Below, in pieces: positions 1 through 12,580 of a stretch of DNA of 64,000 nucleotides. Origin of the DNA: Tanytarsus gracilentus (taxonomy: Eukaryota > Arthropoda > Insecta > Diptera > Chironomidae); contig JAXRKN010000044.1 of assembly GCA_038502055.1 (NCBI GenBank), forward strand, positions 4,002,001-4,066,000, given 5' to 3'. The number at the start of each line of letters is the position of its first letter. The first letter of the stretch is position 1. Both the position numbers and the translations under genes were made by a program. A model generated the notes under the pieces. It was not told where the DNA came from, made no database searches, and was given only the letters and a program-made list of their open reading frames with translations.

Positions 1-2478
1 ATGAATCAACCGATTATGGCGCTACTACGAGCTCAGAACGTAAACATCGAGCTTCAACTTCAATCATTTATTGCGTGCACGGAAAAATTGCTAAAGATTG
101 TTGTGACACGACCAACGTGGAAATCTCAACCCTCAAAGCGAATGAATGTAAGTTGTTTCCTAGTCATGGAAACTTGATATTATTTTTGACCTAGAAAAGG
201 AGAATTTCGAGACGCATTTAGAGTTAATTTTTTGAGTCATCTTCAGTGTTGTCAGTTTTAAGAAATTTGTCGCAAATGATAAAAGAAACATTTATTACAG
301 ATCATTGTCACCGCCTTTACTCGAGGATGGATGGTATAGACACAATAGCAAGGTTTGTGAGATAAAATTGAGAAAAAGAGTTTATTAATTATTTAATTTT
401 TTTAAGGAAGAAATTGATAGTTGCTAGTGTGCTATGTGTGGTGTTTATGGCCGTAGAGGTCACAGGTATGATTTTACACTTTTTAATTAAAATTAATTAA
501 AATAATATCAAAACTTTTTTAGGTGGAATTTTATCAAATAGTTTGGCAATAGGTATGAAATAAAAAAATATAAAATGAATGAAAAAATTACAAAAATTCT
601 CCTTCCCTGTTGGCACAAAATTTCATTTTTAATTCTTTAACTAATTCAAAAATATTTTTTAGCTACCGATGCTGCACATTTGCTGGCAGATTTAGCGAGC
701 TTCATGATTTCGCTTTTAGCATTGTACATTGCTAACCGGAAATCAACCAAGAGGTCAAAAAAAATATTTTTTAATCCTTTTTTGGCCAATTAAAAATATT
801 TTTTTTATATAATTCAGAATGTCATTTGGATTTCATCGAGCTGAGGTCATTGGAGCTTTGACATCGGTTCTCATGATATGGGTGGTCACCGCTATACTCG
901 TTTATGTTGCTGTATTGAGAACAATTGATCTCGATTTTGAGCTAAACAGCAAGTTCATGCTTATAACGAGTGGCTTCGGTATTCTTGTTAATATCGTGTG
1001 AGTTTAACGAAAATTACTGCAAGGATATTTTGCAAAATTTGTTAATAATTTTTCATTCCGAATTTCAGAATGGGCTGTACTCTTCACAGTCATGGTCACT
1101 CACATGGAAACTCAAAATCTTTAGACGTCGAAAACGCTGGCCATTCTCATACAGAAAATATCAACGTTCGTGCGGCTTTCATACATGTCATCAGTGACTT
1201 TGTGCAATCATGTGGAGTTTTTCTTGCTTCTTTAGTAATTTTTTTCAAGCCAGAGTGGGCAATCATTGATCCAATTTGCACATTTATTTTCTCAATTCTT
1301 GTCTTGGTCACGACATTAAATATCATGAAGGACGCTCTTTTGGTAAGTTAATAATTTTGAAATGGGTCGAAAGTTTTTCAAATATTTTTTGACATTATCT
1401 TGTGACACTAAAATATCAAAAAGTCAATTTCTAGAAGTAAAATTTTATAACCTTTTGCACCCTCGTGGAATTCATGTCAAACATTGTTTCACCCTAAAAA
1501 ATTTCTTAAGCTTCAAACATGAACAAAGCAATATACATAATTCATCAAAAGCTATTTTAAAAATATTCATTCAGATATTTAACAAGGGGCAAAAAGCTTA
1601 TAAAAAGTACTTTATATACATTTAGTTTATAAAATTATAGACTTGGAAAAAAGAGTAAATTTTTATTTCTTTACCATGAAAATTTTTATGGTTTATCCAA
1701 AGGTTATAAAAAATTATGCACTTTATATACCGGATTTTACCTAGCGGTAAACAATTTTAAATTCAGGAAAATTCCATCAAATTTTTTAATATCTTAAAAA
1801 TTTCTGTGTCACAATGTTCGTTCTATTTTCTCAAGTCTCTCACCCTCTCTAATTTTTTTTAACCACACCAAACATTCAAAAGCTCAATTTACGCACCCCT
1901 AAAGTGTTAACTAAATTATGAGCGCTCCCCAAACAAGCATTTGAAGAGAGAGAAAAATCGAATATAATTTCCATATAAATTCATAGGTGTTGATGGAAGG
2001 CATTCCCGAGTACGTGGACTACAATGAGATACTGCAGACTTTCCTTCAAATCGGTGGCGTCGTTCGCGTACACAATTTACGTATTTGGGTACTTTCTCCA
2101 TGCATCCTCTAAATTACACTTTAAGTAACAAATTTATTTTGCAGGCATTGAGTGTGAATAAAGTGGCGCTTGCCGCACACCTTGCCGTAGGTAAGAGCAT
2201 CTCTGTTTTCAAATTTAGAGAGAGAAAAAAACCTTTTTATGCAAAACTGATTCGATCATAAAGAGGGGATTTTAAATTCAGAACGCACAATATGAGTGAG
2301 TTTATCTTCATGCACATTACCGCTTTCTTTCATAGATGAAAAGGCTAACACTGAAAGCATTCTCCGTGAAGCAACGAAGAAAATTCACGCAAAATACGAT
2401 TTCTTTGAGACAACCTTGCAAATTGAAGTGTATGGAGAGGAAATGGAAGATTGTAAGGACTGTACGAATCCAGAATAA
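1..2478 (+). CDS. ZnT/SLC30A zinc transporter (ZnT2/ZnT8-like), 5' partial
   Basis: Cation diffusion facilitator that moves Zn2+ out of the cytosol into vesicles or organelles by proton exchange. Exons: 1-147 (frame starts at base 3), 301-352, 407-465, 523-552, 663-753, 818-997, 1069-1342, 1987-2088, 2145-2190, 2336-2478; all GT-AG and phases close, giving 373 residues plus stop. The Zn-binding HxxxD motifs of TM2 and TM5 are visible (HLLAD in the 663-753 exon, HVISD in the 1069-1342 exon). A short His-rich loop (HSHGHSHG) lies between TM4 and TM5, and the N-terminal YCVHG/CC and YHCH stretch is typical of the ZnT2/3/8 branch (fly ZnT35C). The C-terminal cytosolic domain ends in CKDC. The true start lies left of the window: the ATG at base 1 is in another frame. 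Family is certain; exact orthology within ZnT2/3/8 is inferred. Confidence 0.95.
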
Positions 2479-4967
2479 TGAGAGACTCATTTTCTTTTTG
2501 TATGAACTTAAAAAATCCCTCATTAAAAATTAAAGAAACAAATTCAAAAAGCTTAATTTGATGAAATTTGAATGAACTTAATTTAAAATTTGAATTTCAT
2601 GCTTTTTACGGAGTGAAAATTTGATTTGAATCTGTTGCAGAAATTTGACAACCCTCGAGGTGTCCAATTGTAAAAAACATTCCAGGATTTGAATCCAAAT
2701 TTTTTCTGGAATTTTAAAATAATCCTAAACTCTTTTCCAAAAAGAATAAAATTTTACTATCAATGTTCAAATATCTCGATTGACATTTGCCGGCATTTAA
2801 TAAAACATTGACATAGTTCAGCTTTTGTTTACATTCTCAAATGCTATGTTTCAGTGTCACACTTCAATATTTACGATCAGATGTTTTACATTAACAATCA
2901 CGTTTCCAAAATCCTCGAAGCCATTCATTAAAAATTTAACGCCACCGAATTAGAGCATGGGAAAGAATGCAACAGTCGCATTGTCAATTAGCTTCAATCA
3001 ATTTGTCCGATTTCATTTTTATTATGCGATAAGAAAACATTTCTTCTCCTCAAATATTGTGTCCTTTTAATCAAAGCAACAAGAAAATCTAATAACATGC
3101 ACGTGCGCATGTTCAACATGAGGAAAATCTCACCACCATGCGGTAAATGTTCTAAGTTCTAAAAGGACACACAATAATATTTTAGTTCGCTTCGTAAGTT
3201 CATTCGGTGTAGACGCAGAATGTTGAACTGCGAAGCATTCGGCAAATATTTTTTTGATCAAATATCTTAATTATTTGCAAAAGAGAGTTTATTTTCATTT
3301 GTAAATTAAGTACCGTACAGTGCTGCATTTAGGTGTGTAAAAAAGGTATTTTCAATCACGCTCTCGTCATGTGTGACCTCATAGCGAATCCCTAAATTGA
3401 ATAATTAGCATAGTAATATATAAAAAACTATGCTACAAAGTGTGTGTGTGCAAACGAGAGCCCACAAAAGATTTACGACTTTTTACCTACGCCAAAAATT
3501 AATCGTAACAGAAAAAAGCTCAACCTATGGAATAAAGGATAAATAAAAACGGAAATGAGATAACATTGAAGTGTTTATAGCGCGTTTGCGAAAGAGGATA
3601 TGAAGTTTAAAATTATCATTGTAAAGAATATGAAATTACTGTGCATATAATATATCACATGTCAGCAGTTAAGAAAATTGATATTCATTGCAGCGCCTGA
3701 AGGAAACTTAAAAAATAATTAGTTTTTAAATTGAATGAATTTTAAAATGTCACTTTGAGGTGTTTTTTTGTGAAACCTTAGTGTCTTATTTTGAAAGTTC
3801 TGTGAATTGTTTTACACCAAAACGAGGGTGTTATAAAATTCAAATTTTCAAACCTTCGCAACAAGTTTCTAACTTTGAAAATCAAGGGAGTGTGAATTGT
3901 TTCAGCCCTTGCGGTATTTTAAGGAAAATAATGTAAATTTATTCCTAAAATCTCTTATTAAAAAAACTTTGAGGAATTTTTATCTTCTTTTTTATCTTTC
4001 CCTCTAATTGTATTACTTTTATAGGATTTTTTTCGACTTTTTAAAATTAACCACAAGGATTTAATTTGGGTTAAAAAAGTTAGTCAAAAAATTTTTGATG
4101 TATTTCCTAAATTATTATAAAAACATGCAGAATTTCCAATTAATATTTTTAATTTTTTTAGCAAACTTTCAATTTAATTTTATAAAGATTTAATAAATTA
4201 TGAAAATTTTCTAAAAATATTAAAATGTTAAATTTTTTGAAAAATTTCAATTTTCTAATTTCCTTAAAAACGAAAAGTTTCCATTAAAAATTTAATCCAA
4301 AAAATATTCCATGAAAATCTCTCGAAACAATTTTTACCGACTACTTTCTTAATATTTTTTTTTCTCGGAAAATTAATGACTCAGTGATTTCTTGTTCAAC
4401 TGCAACTCGGTAAAACAAAATTTCCGATTTTCCGCAGGAAATATATCAATGAGTTTTTATGCCAGTACTTGGAAGGAAGAGCAGAAAAAAATACCTCAAG
4501 TAAACTAGATCATTTGAAGAGATAAAAAAATTTATTTTAAGAAACTCCAAAGAGTCTTTTCAATACATAAAACTAAGCTCGCCTGTATGCGGGTGGGATA
4601 AAATCGAACGGTTTCCATTTATTGAAAAAAAAAATATATATTATCCCTTAAAGCAAATATATCTCGGCTCCCAAAAGAGCACTATAGAGACACAATATAA
4701 CCTATAGCACAATACCTGAAATGAAAAATTAATTTTTGAATCGAGTGTGCTTTATTAGATTTGTTTATTGATTTTCCGTAAAGAATGAAAAAAAATCCAT
4801 ACACATTATCATAAGTCCGAGCGGAATGTCCTTCAATGTAGCACAACAACATACCACGTACTTTTTTTCTCGTTCTAATTCAGAATTTTTTCCTCTCTCT
4901 CTTTTTTATAATTTTTTTTGCTCTCAGATAATTTCAAATCAATGCCATTACTTTCGAGCGCTTTAAA
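2479..4967. other. Intergenic, no gene seen
   Basis: AT-rich spacer between the zinc transporter and chaoptin, both on the + strand. I see no conserved-looking ORF, tRNA or ordered repeat. It should hold the transporter 3' UTR and the chaoptin promoter with its 5' UTR. A pyrimidine-rich stretch runs just before 4930. Confidence 0.6.
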
Positions 4968-6725
4968 ATGGAAGGGAAAAATTCCAACTGGCTACAAATA
5001 AGCTGCTTCATTATAATATGCTGGATGAAAACATCTTTATGCTGGAAACTAGACAATGATAATGTTTTGTATTTAAATCGAGATATAACGTACAACTGTG
5101 CTCTGAATACGATGTGTAGATGCTTTCCTAATGAGACCAATTTGTTACAAATAAGTTGCAATGAAATCACGTTGTATAAGCTCCCAGGTGAGTTGAGACG
5201 CTTTTTACCCTTTCGTCCGAAGCTTTGCATAGAAATTTGTGGTTGCTTGGGAATCAAACCACGAGGGGAGTTTAAAGTTTTGGGGTTTCAGTTTTGAGGA
5301 AAAAGTATAAATTTGCAGTTTTTTGTTAATTAAAAATTTTGAAAAGTCAGAAAAAATTAACAATCTAACTTATTCATTTTAATTCCTAGATTTTACCTTA
5401 AATGGCTTTTATGCAAAAAACAAAGATACTCGCAATATACAAATTGGATCAAAGGGTGGAAAACTTTTAATAATCATGTCAAAATGAGCAAGTTTCACAC
5501 CCATGATCCAATTAAGAAATTGCAACTTTCTCACCTTGAATGCAAAAAATTTAATTGGTAAACTTTCAAAATTTCGAATATTTTAATTGTTTTAGAATTC
5601 CGAAAAATTTCCTCTTTAGCTTGCAGTAAAGTTTCCATCCCTTTCGAAATCCTTTTAAGGAAAATGAGAGAGAAGAGTAATTTTATTGTTGGTGCGTTAT
5701 TGCGGGGAAAAAAAGTTTTAAGTTTAAAAGAGGCGCCTCATTCAAACCCGAGAATATAACACGGTTACTTGAAAAATAAGATAAATTTCATTCTATCTTG
5801 AATTTATCTTCTTCAAAATTGTACTTTTAAAACCCAAAATTTCAATGATTCCCAAGCGAAATTCATGTATATGGGAAAAGGTTGTGTAAAGAAAACACTT
5901 ACGGGTTTTGTTTGCATCAACCATTTGTGAGAGGGTTTTTAAAAATTTGAATTTAAAACTGTAGCAATTTTAAGTTGGAAAAAAGTTTTGCGGATAAAAT
6001 TTCCTTCTGACCATAATTCAATATTTAAATGGAAAAATAATTCATTTTTCTACAGAAATCCTCCTCGGGACTGTGAAACATTTAGAAATAACTCATACAA
6101 TGATTCAACATCTAGACGACGATAGTTTTCAAGGACTTCGATTAGAATCCCTCAAATTAATAAATAACAGGTTGTACGATATATCGGAAAAGAGTTTTAG
6201 GTTAGTTTCAAAGATTTTATCAGTTCCCATCAAAAATTATTAATTGATATTTTTGTTACAGTTTTATGACTCACTCGTTAATATCGATAGATATTTCGGG
6301 AAACCTTTTTCAATCGCTTCCATTAGACTCATTGAAATCTATTCACACTTTAAGTAGAATAATAGCACAGAGGTAAGCTTACAGTCCTGAGTATTTACTA
6401 ATTACCAGGAAAATCAATAATGCTCGAGTCTTTCTGGTGTGTCATTGAGAAGAGTCGGGGTTTAGTTTTACTTTAAAAATAAGAAACGAGTTTTGTGTCA
6501 TTTTAAAATTAAGTTAGAGTTTTTTGAAATGATAAGAAATTTTTCAAGGGGCAGAACAGCTTTGATTGTTTTTGAACAACATATTATAGCTCGCTATATT
6601 TTTTTTTTTTCACCTGTTTTCGACCCCTAGTGAAGACATTCCTTGTGCATAATTCTAATGGTGAACCTAAACTGGGAAAAATTTGATCGGTTGCTCCTAC
6701 GGGGAGTTAGAGCCATTTAGGTATT

Positions 6726-6760
<35 letters not shown>

Positions 6761-9700
6761 TTTACATTAGTGGGGGATATTCAAGAAGGTGGTGGTTTTG
6801 GGGTTTTGTAAAAAGGGTTTTTTAAAAATTTTTTCCAAACAAAAAAATTTTTTAAAAAAAATTTTTTTTAAGTAATAAAAAAATTTTTAAAAAAAAAAAA
6901 AAAATTTTTTTTTTTATAAATTTTTAATTTTTTTATTAAAAAAGAGTTTTTATTTTCAATTTATATACAACAGAGTGTTTTGCCCCTTAAGTAAATATTA
7001 AATACATTTTGAATCTCAATATTTCCTCACACCCCTAAATTTAATCGAAAACTTTAATAAATCATCAAATATCAAATTAATTATAGAAACAAATTTCTAA
7101 TTAATCACAGAAACTATATTCAACACCTAGACGGTAATTTTGGAGTCCTCACCGAAACACTAAGAGTCTTGCATTTAGCTGATAATTCAATAAGTGAAAT
7201 AAATCACAACGATCACCATAACAATATCACTGCAGCAATATCATCAACAGAACACATTCGTCCTCAGCACCCAAAAGACTTTTCTAATCTCCGTAAGCTA
7301 GTTTGGTTGGATTTAAGTTCAAATCGTATTCACCATATTGGAGCAAATACACTACCAAAATCTATTGTGACACTTGATTTATCGAGAAATTTATTATCAT
7401 CACTTCCAATATCAATTCAGACGCATCTTTGTGATCTCAGAATTTTGTACATGAGAGATAATTTATTGTCGAGTTTAGATAGCATAAGCTTTAAGGGCTT
7501 AAGATCGCACCTTGAAAAAATAGACTTGAGTCAAAATCACATTTTTAGCATACCCCAAAACTTATTTAACCGATCGACGCATGTTAAAGCTTTAAATTTT
7601 GATCGAAACTTTCTAACCCATTTGCCTTCTCATGCATTCACCGATACGAACATTTTGCATCTCATTTTGTCAAATAATTACATATCAGAAATTGACTCGA
7701 GCGCGTTTGTGACACTCGAAAATAGTCTCGAATATCTTGATTTAGAAAGAAATTTTTTGACATCAGTTCCACACGCAATAATGAATTTAAAAAATATTCG
7801 TTATCTCTATTTTACCTCAAATCACATAAATACCGTTGAATTTTTACCCTCAACACTGCGCGTCATCTCGCTGAGTAGCAATAATTTCTCTCGAATTCCA
7901 AAAGAAATTCTCGCCAATTGTACGGAATTAACGTACTTAAACATGGGTTACAATCAAATAACATTCATCGAGCCGTCGAGCTTCGAAAAGTGGGGTGGAA
8001 ATTTGCAAACGCTTTTGTTGCGCAATAATAAAATTGGCAATATAACGTATGGCGCCTTTGCCGGCTTGCATTCATTGAAAGAAATTTCTCTCTCGTTCAA
8101 TGACATTCACTACGTGCATCCGCTCGCATTTGAGGACGTATCGAAATCACTAAAAATTTTAGAGTTATCGTTTAGCATTTTAAATGACGACTTACAAATT
8201 GACATGCTCACGTTGAGTGAACTAATGTGGCTGGGTTTAGATAACAACAATCTCAAAACAATATCGAACGACTCACTCTCGACACTTTATGAGCTTACTT
8301 ATATCAATTTGTCGTTCAATCGATTGGAGCTCATCCCAATTGACCTGTTTATCGGAGGGACGCATCGGCATCTCGAAGAAATTGATCTCTCGTACAATGT
8401 GATAGGACGAGTGAGGGCGCACACGTTTGGTGGCCTTCAATCGCTCCAGAAAATAAATTTATCGTCGAACAAAATTAAATGTTTGGAACGTTGGTCGTTC
8501 TATAATTTGCCATACCTCATCCAAATAGACTTAAGCCACAATCAATTGAGGAGCATAAGTGAAAGCTCCTTCCAACTCCTGCCAAATTTGCTGAGAATCG
8601 ATTTGATGTTCAATAATCTCGTTACATTTTCCCTCAAAAGTTTTCAGCACGTCTCGAATGCCTCGACACCGATGTCAATTAATATCAGTAACAATGCACT
8701 GGCCAGCTTCGATAGTGAATTGTCGACCTATCTCTACATTTATTCTCTCGATTTAAGCAATAATTTCTTGAGCGATGCAAAAGCCTTTCGAAACATCGGA
8801 TACTCGTTGAGAATTCTCTATTTGAATGGCAATAATATAAGCGTATTGGGCAATCATGCGTTGGGCGACTTTCCTGTACTGGAAGTCCTCAATTTGGCTC
8901 ACAATAGAATCTCGACACTGCGACGACAAAGCTTTCAAGGTCTGCTTAATCTTCAAGAGCTTGATCTTTCTCACAATCAAATCGAGACAATTCAAATTGA
9001 GCAATTTTCGAATCTTTTGCAATTAAGATATTTAAGACTGAACAACAATCAAATAAAAGCTTTACCGCGCGAACTTTTTCTCAACACTCGAATTGAGTTT
9101 CTTGATTTGTCACAAAATTCATTGACAGTATGGCCAGTGAACTCGTTTTCCGATGTTGGTTTTACTCTCCGAACTGTTCACATGAATCACAATTATCTCG
9201 AATATCTCGACTCGACGATGTTTTTGAATACTTTATACTTATCGGAATTGCAATTGTCAGCGAATCAAATTAAAATTTTACCCGACAATACTTTTTCAAC
9301 CCTTCACAATTTGACATCACTCGATCTCAGTTACAATCCACTAATCACGACAAACTTTAAGGAATTATTTTTAAACACGGGACAATTGAGATTTCTTAAT
9401 TTAAAATCAACCGGATTGACGAGAGTGCCCACAATGTATTTAGATAAATTAATGGAACTTGATTTGAGCAAGAATGGCATCAGTGAAATTGATTTGCAAC
9501 TCTTTAAACTCAAGCACTTAAATAAGCTCATCATATCGGAGAATCAAATTTATAATCTAACCGCATTTCTAAAGAGGCTGCCGCCATATTTAAGGCATCT
9601 CGATATATCGAAAAATCCCAACCGAAAGCAAGTCGATTTCACGCCCATAAAACGGCTCGAAGTGCTCGCAATGGAAGATGTAAAAATAACGAATGTTAAT

Positions 9701-12580
9701 GCGTTTGCAACGCTGCAAAATTTGAGGGTTTTACGTATGAATTTAGAGCACAACATTAATGAAATAATTTCTCAATTGCACGGATTGTGTGAGCTTTATC
9801 TGACCGTTCACGAGCACCGGCTCGATGTGCGATATTTTGGGAAATTACTGCCAAATACAAAGTTAAACTACATTGAAATAACCGGTCATAAATTAAAATC
9901 GATTGCACCAAATGCATTTAACGGATTAATACGTAATGTCAATTTGAAAATATCCATACGAAAGACAATGATCTCAAATTTGCCTGCGAATTTGTTCTAT
10001 GGACTGCGGCTCATACCGAAGCTTACGATTCAGGTGATAGGTAAGACAATTTTAATGATTTATTTTTATTTAAATGAAAACAAGTTACAAACATTTGCTC
10101 GTGATTTGTCCATAAAAAAGTTTTAAAATAAAAAAATCAAGGGTTGGGATGTTGCATAATAAAGAGACTGTAGTATCAAGTACTGGGAAATTCCCAACTC
10201 CTGGGAAATTCCCAACAACTGGGAAATTCCCAACTCCTGGGAAATTCCCAACTACTGGGAAATTCCCAACAACTGGGAAATTCCCAACTCCTGGGAAATT
10301 CCCAACGACTGGGAAATTCCCAACTCCTGGAAAATTCCCAACTCCTGGGAAATTCCCAACTCCTGGGAAATTCCCAACTACTGGGAAATTCCCAACTACT
10401 GGGAAATTCCCAACTCCTGGGAAATTCCCAACAACTGGGAAATTCCCAACTCCTGGGAAATTCCCAACTCCTGGGAAATTCCCAACTCCTGGGAAATTCC
10501 CAACTCCTGGGAAATTCCCAACTCCTGGGAAATTCCCAACTCCTGGGAAATTCCCAACTCCTGGGAAATTCCCAACTCCTGGGAAATTCCCAACTCCTGG
10601 GAAATTCCCAACTCCTGGGAAATTCCCAACTACTGGGAAATTCCCAACTCCTGGGAAATTCCCAACTCCTGGGAAATTCCCAACTCCTGGGAAATTCCCA
10701 ACTCCTGGGAAATTCCCAACTCCTGGGAAATTCCCAACTCTTAGGAAATTCCCAACTCTTAGGAAATTCCCAACTCCTGGGAAATTCCCAACTCCTGGGA
10801 AATTCCCAACTCCTGGGAAATTCCCAACTCCTGGGAAATTCCCAACTCCTGGGAAATTCCCAACTCCTGGGAAATTCCCAACTCCTGGGAAATTCCCAAC
10901 TCCTGGGAAATTCCCAACTCCTGGGAAATTCCCAACTCCTGGGAAATTCCCAACTCCTGGGAAATTCCCAACTCCTGGGAAATTCCCAACTCCTGGGAAA
11001 TTCCCAACTACTGGGAAATTCCCAACTACTGGGAAATTCCCAACTACTGGGAAATTCCCAACTCCTGGGAAATTCCCAACTCCTGGGAAATTCCCAACTC
11101 CTGGGAAATTCCCAACTCCTGGGAAATTCCCAACTCCTGGGAAATTCCCAACTCCTGGGAAATTCCCAACGCCTGGGAAATTCCCAACTACTGGGAAATT
11201 CCCAACTCCTGGGAAATTCCCAACTCCTGGGAAATTCCCAACTCCTGGGAAATTCCCAACTCCTGGGAAATTCCCAACTCCTGGGAAATTCCCAACTCCT
11301 GGGAAATTCCCAACTCCTGGGAAATTCCCAACTTCTGGGAAATTCCCAACTCCTGGGAAATTCCCAACTCCTGGGAAATTCCCAACTCCTGGGAAATTCC
11401 CAACTCCTGGGAAATTCCCAACTCCTGGGAAATTCCCAACTACTGGGAAATTCCCAACTCCTGGGAAATTCCCAACTCCTGGGAAATTCCCAACTCCTGG
11501 GAAATTCCCAACTCCTGGGAAATTCCCAACTCCTGGGAAATTCCCAACTCCTGGGAAATTCCCAACTCTTAGGAAATTCCCAACTCCTGGGAAATTCCCA
11601 ACTCCTGGGAAATTCCCAACTCCTGGGAAATTCCCAACTCCTGGGAAATTCCCAACTCCTGGGAAATTCCCAACTCCTGGGAAATTCCCAACACCTGGGA
11701 AATTCCCAACTCCTGGGAAATTCCCAACACCTGGGAAATTCCCAACTCCTGGGAAATTCCCAACTCCTGGGAAATTCCCAACTCCTGGGAAATTCCCAAC
11801 TCCTGGGAAATTCCCAACTCCTGGGAAATTCCCAACTCCTGGGAAATTCCCAACTCCTGGGAAATTCCCAACTCCTGGGAAATTCCCAACTCCTGGGAAA
11901 TTCCCAACTACTGGGAAATTCCCAACTCCTGGGAAATTCCCAACTCCTCAATTTTTTATCTAGTTTCCGCCCCTTCTTAGTATCCAATTACTATAAATTA
12001 TTCTCATTGATTTTTTGCTCACCCCTTTCTAGATAATAAATTCCTATCATCTATAGCTGGCAATGTGTTTTATCCAAACGCGAGTGCATGGCACAAATAT
12101 GGCACACGCAATTATCTTGGAGGAATCATGGTTGAGGGACAAAACTCAATTGCGTGTGATTGTGAGCATGTTTGGTATGGTCATTGGATGCGAAGGTGGC
12201 TGAGAGAGGCAGCACAAGTCAATTCAGTCTCAAAAGATGAAACCGAGAAAATGTTAAAGGTAATTTTTTGCACAGCCTGTTAAAATATTTTTGCAACACT
12301 CTATTAATTACACAGGAAGGAGAAAAAATAAATTTCCTTTTCTTTTCATTTACATTCAACATCAAAATTCTTGTGTGTTTATCAGCGAGCGAGAAAAAGT
12401 ACTTGTGTTGATCCACGGGGTGGAAAGCGAGTACCATTTCTAGAGCTGTTCTCCGAGGATTTATTGTGCCATGCATCAGCATTAAGCAGTGTGGGATTAA
12501 AGTTGAAAATTAACCACTCTCATTTTTTGGCAACGATTGCGATAATTTTTGAAGCGAAAATTGTTCGGTTGTTTAAATAA
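4968..12580 (+). CDS. chp: Chaoptin, leucine-rich-repeat photoreceptor adhesion protein
   Basis: Chaoptin is a GPI-anchored LRR protein on photoreceptor membranes that mediates homophilic adhesion and rhabdomere microvillus packing. Exons: 4968-5187, 6056-6200, 6262-6372, 7111-10040, 12033-12259, 12386-12580; phases close to 1275 aa, near the roughly 1315 aa of fly chaoptin. A signal peptide (hydrophobic stretch around residues 8-25) precedes Cys-rich N-terminal sequence. The 2.9-kb fourth exon carries nearly all LRRs (repeated LxxLxLxxN). The C-terminal exons hold the LRR cap: NSIACDCEHVW, then WLREAAQ, then a Cys-containing segment ending LLCHASALS. The last 20 residues are moderately hydrophobic (FLATIAIIF), compatible with but not proof of a GPI signal. 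Orthology rests on length, LRR density and the C-terminal cap, which match my memory of chaoptin. Intron 5 contains the large 18-bp satellite. Confidence 0.9.
6600..6960. repeat. Homopolymer A/T low-complexity block in chaoptin intron 3
   Basis: Contains a T run of about 40 bases followed by alternating runs of A and T, within the intron between 6372 and 7111. It may be a real homopolymer expansion or a poorly resolved assembly stretch. The splice acceptor at 7110 is clean and coding resumes in phase. Confidence 0.8.
10182..11948. repeat. 18-bp minisatellite, about 98 copies, with kappaB-like core
   Basis: Unit ACTCCTGGGAAATTCCCA repeats head to tail for 1767 bp inside chaoptin intron 5 (10041-12032). 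Most copies are identical. Variants are ACT-ACT, ACA-ACT or ACG-ACT in the spacer, one TGGAAAATTCCC at about 10327, and three CTTAGG forms near 10740, 10758 and 11570. Each normal unit includes GGGAAATTCC, which fits the Rel/NF-kappaB consensus GGGRNWYYCC on both strands, and the 13-base imperfect palindrome TGGGAAATTCCCA. Because 18 is a multiple of three and the unit lacks stops, long frames are open on both strands (TPGKFP and SWEFPR repeats); these are artefacts. The frame of chaoptin exon 4 stops before the array, so simple read-through would not translate it. Confidence 0.97.

Noticed and set aside
1..60. ATG at base 1 as start of the zinc transporter
   Set aside because: That frame does not match the family. 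The frame starting at base 3 gives the ZnT N-terminus and splices correctly to exon 2.
10149..11987. Two ORFs of about 600 residues, one per strand, across the 18-bp array
   Set aside because: The unit is 18 bp without stops, so open frames on both strands are automatic. They have no signal peptide or complex sequence and lie inside a chaoptin intron.
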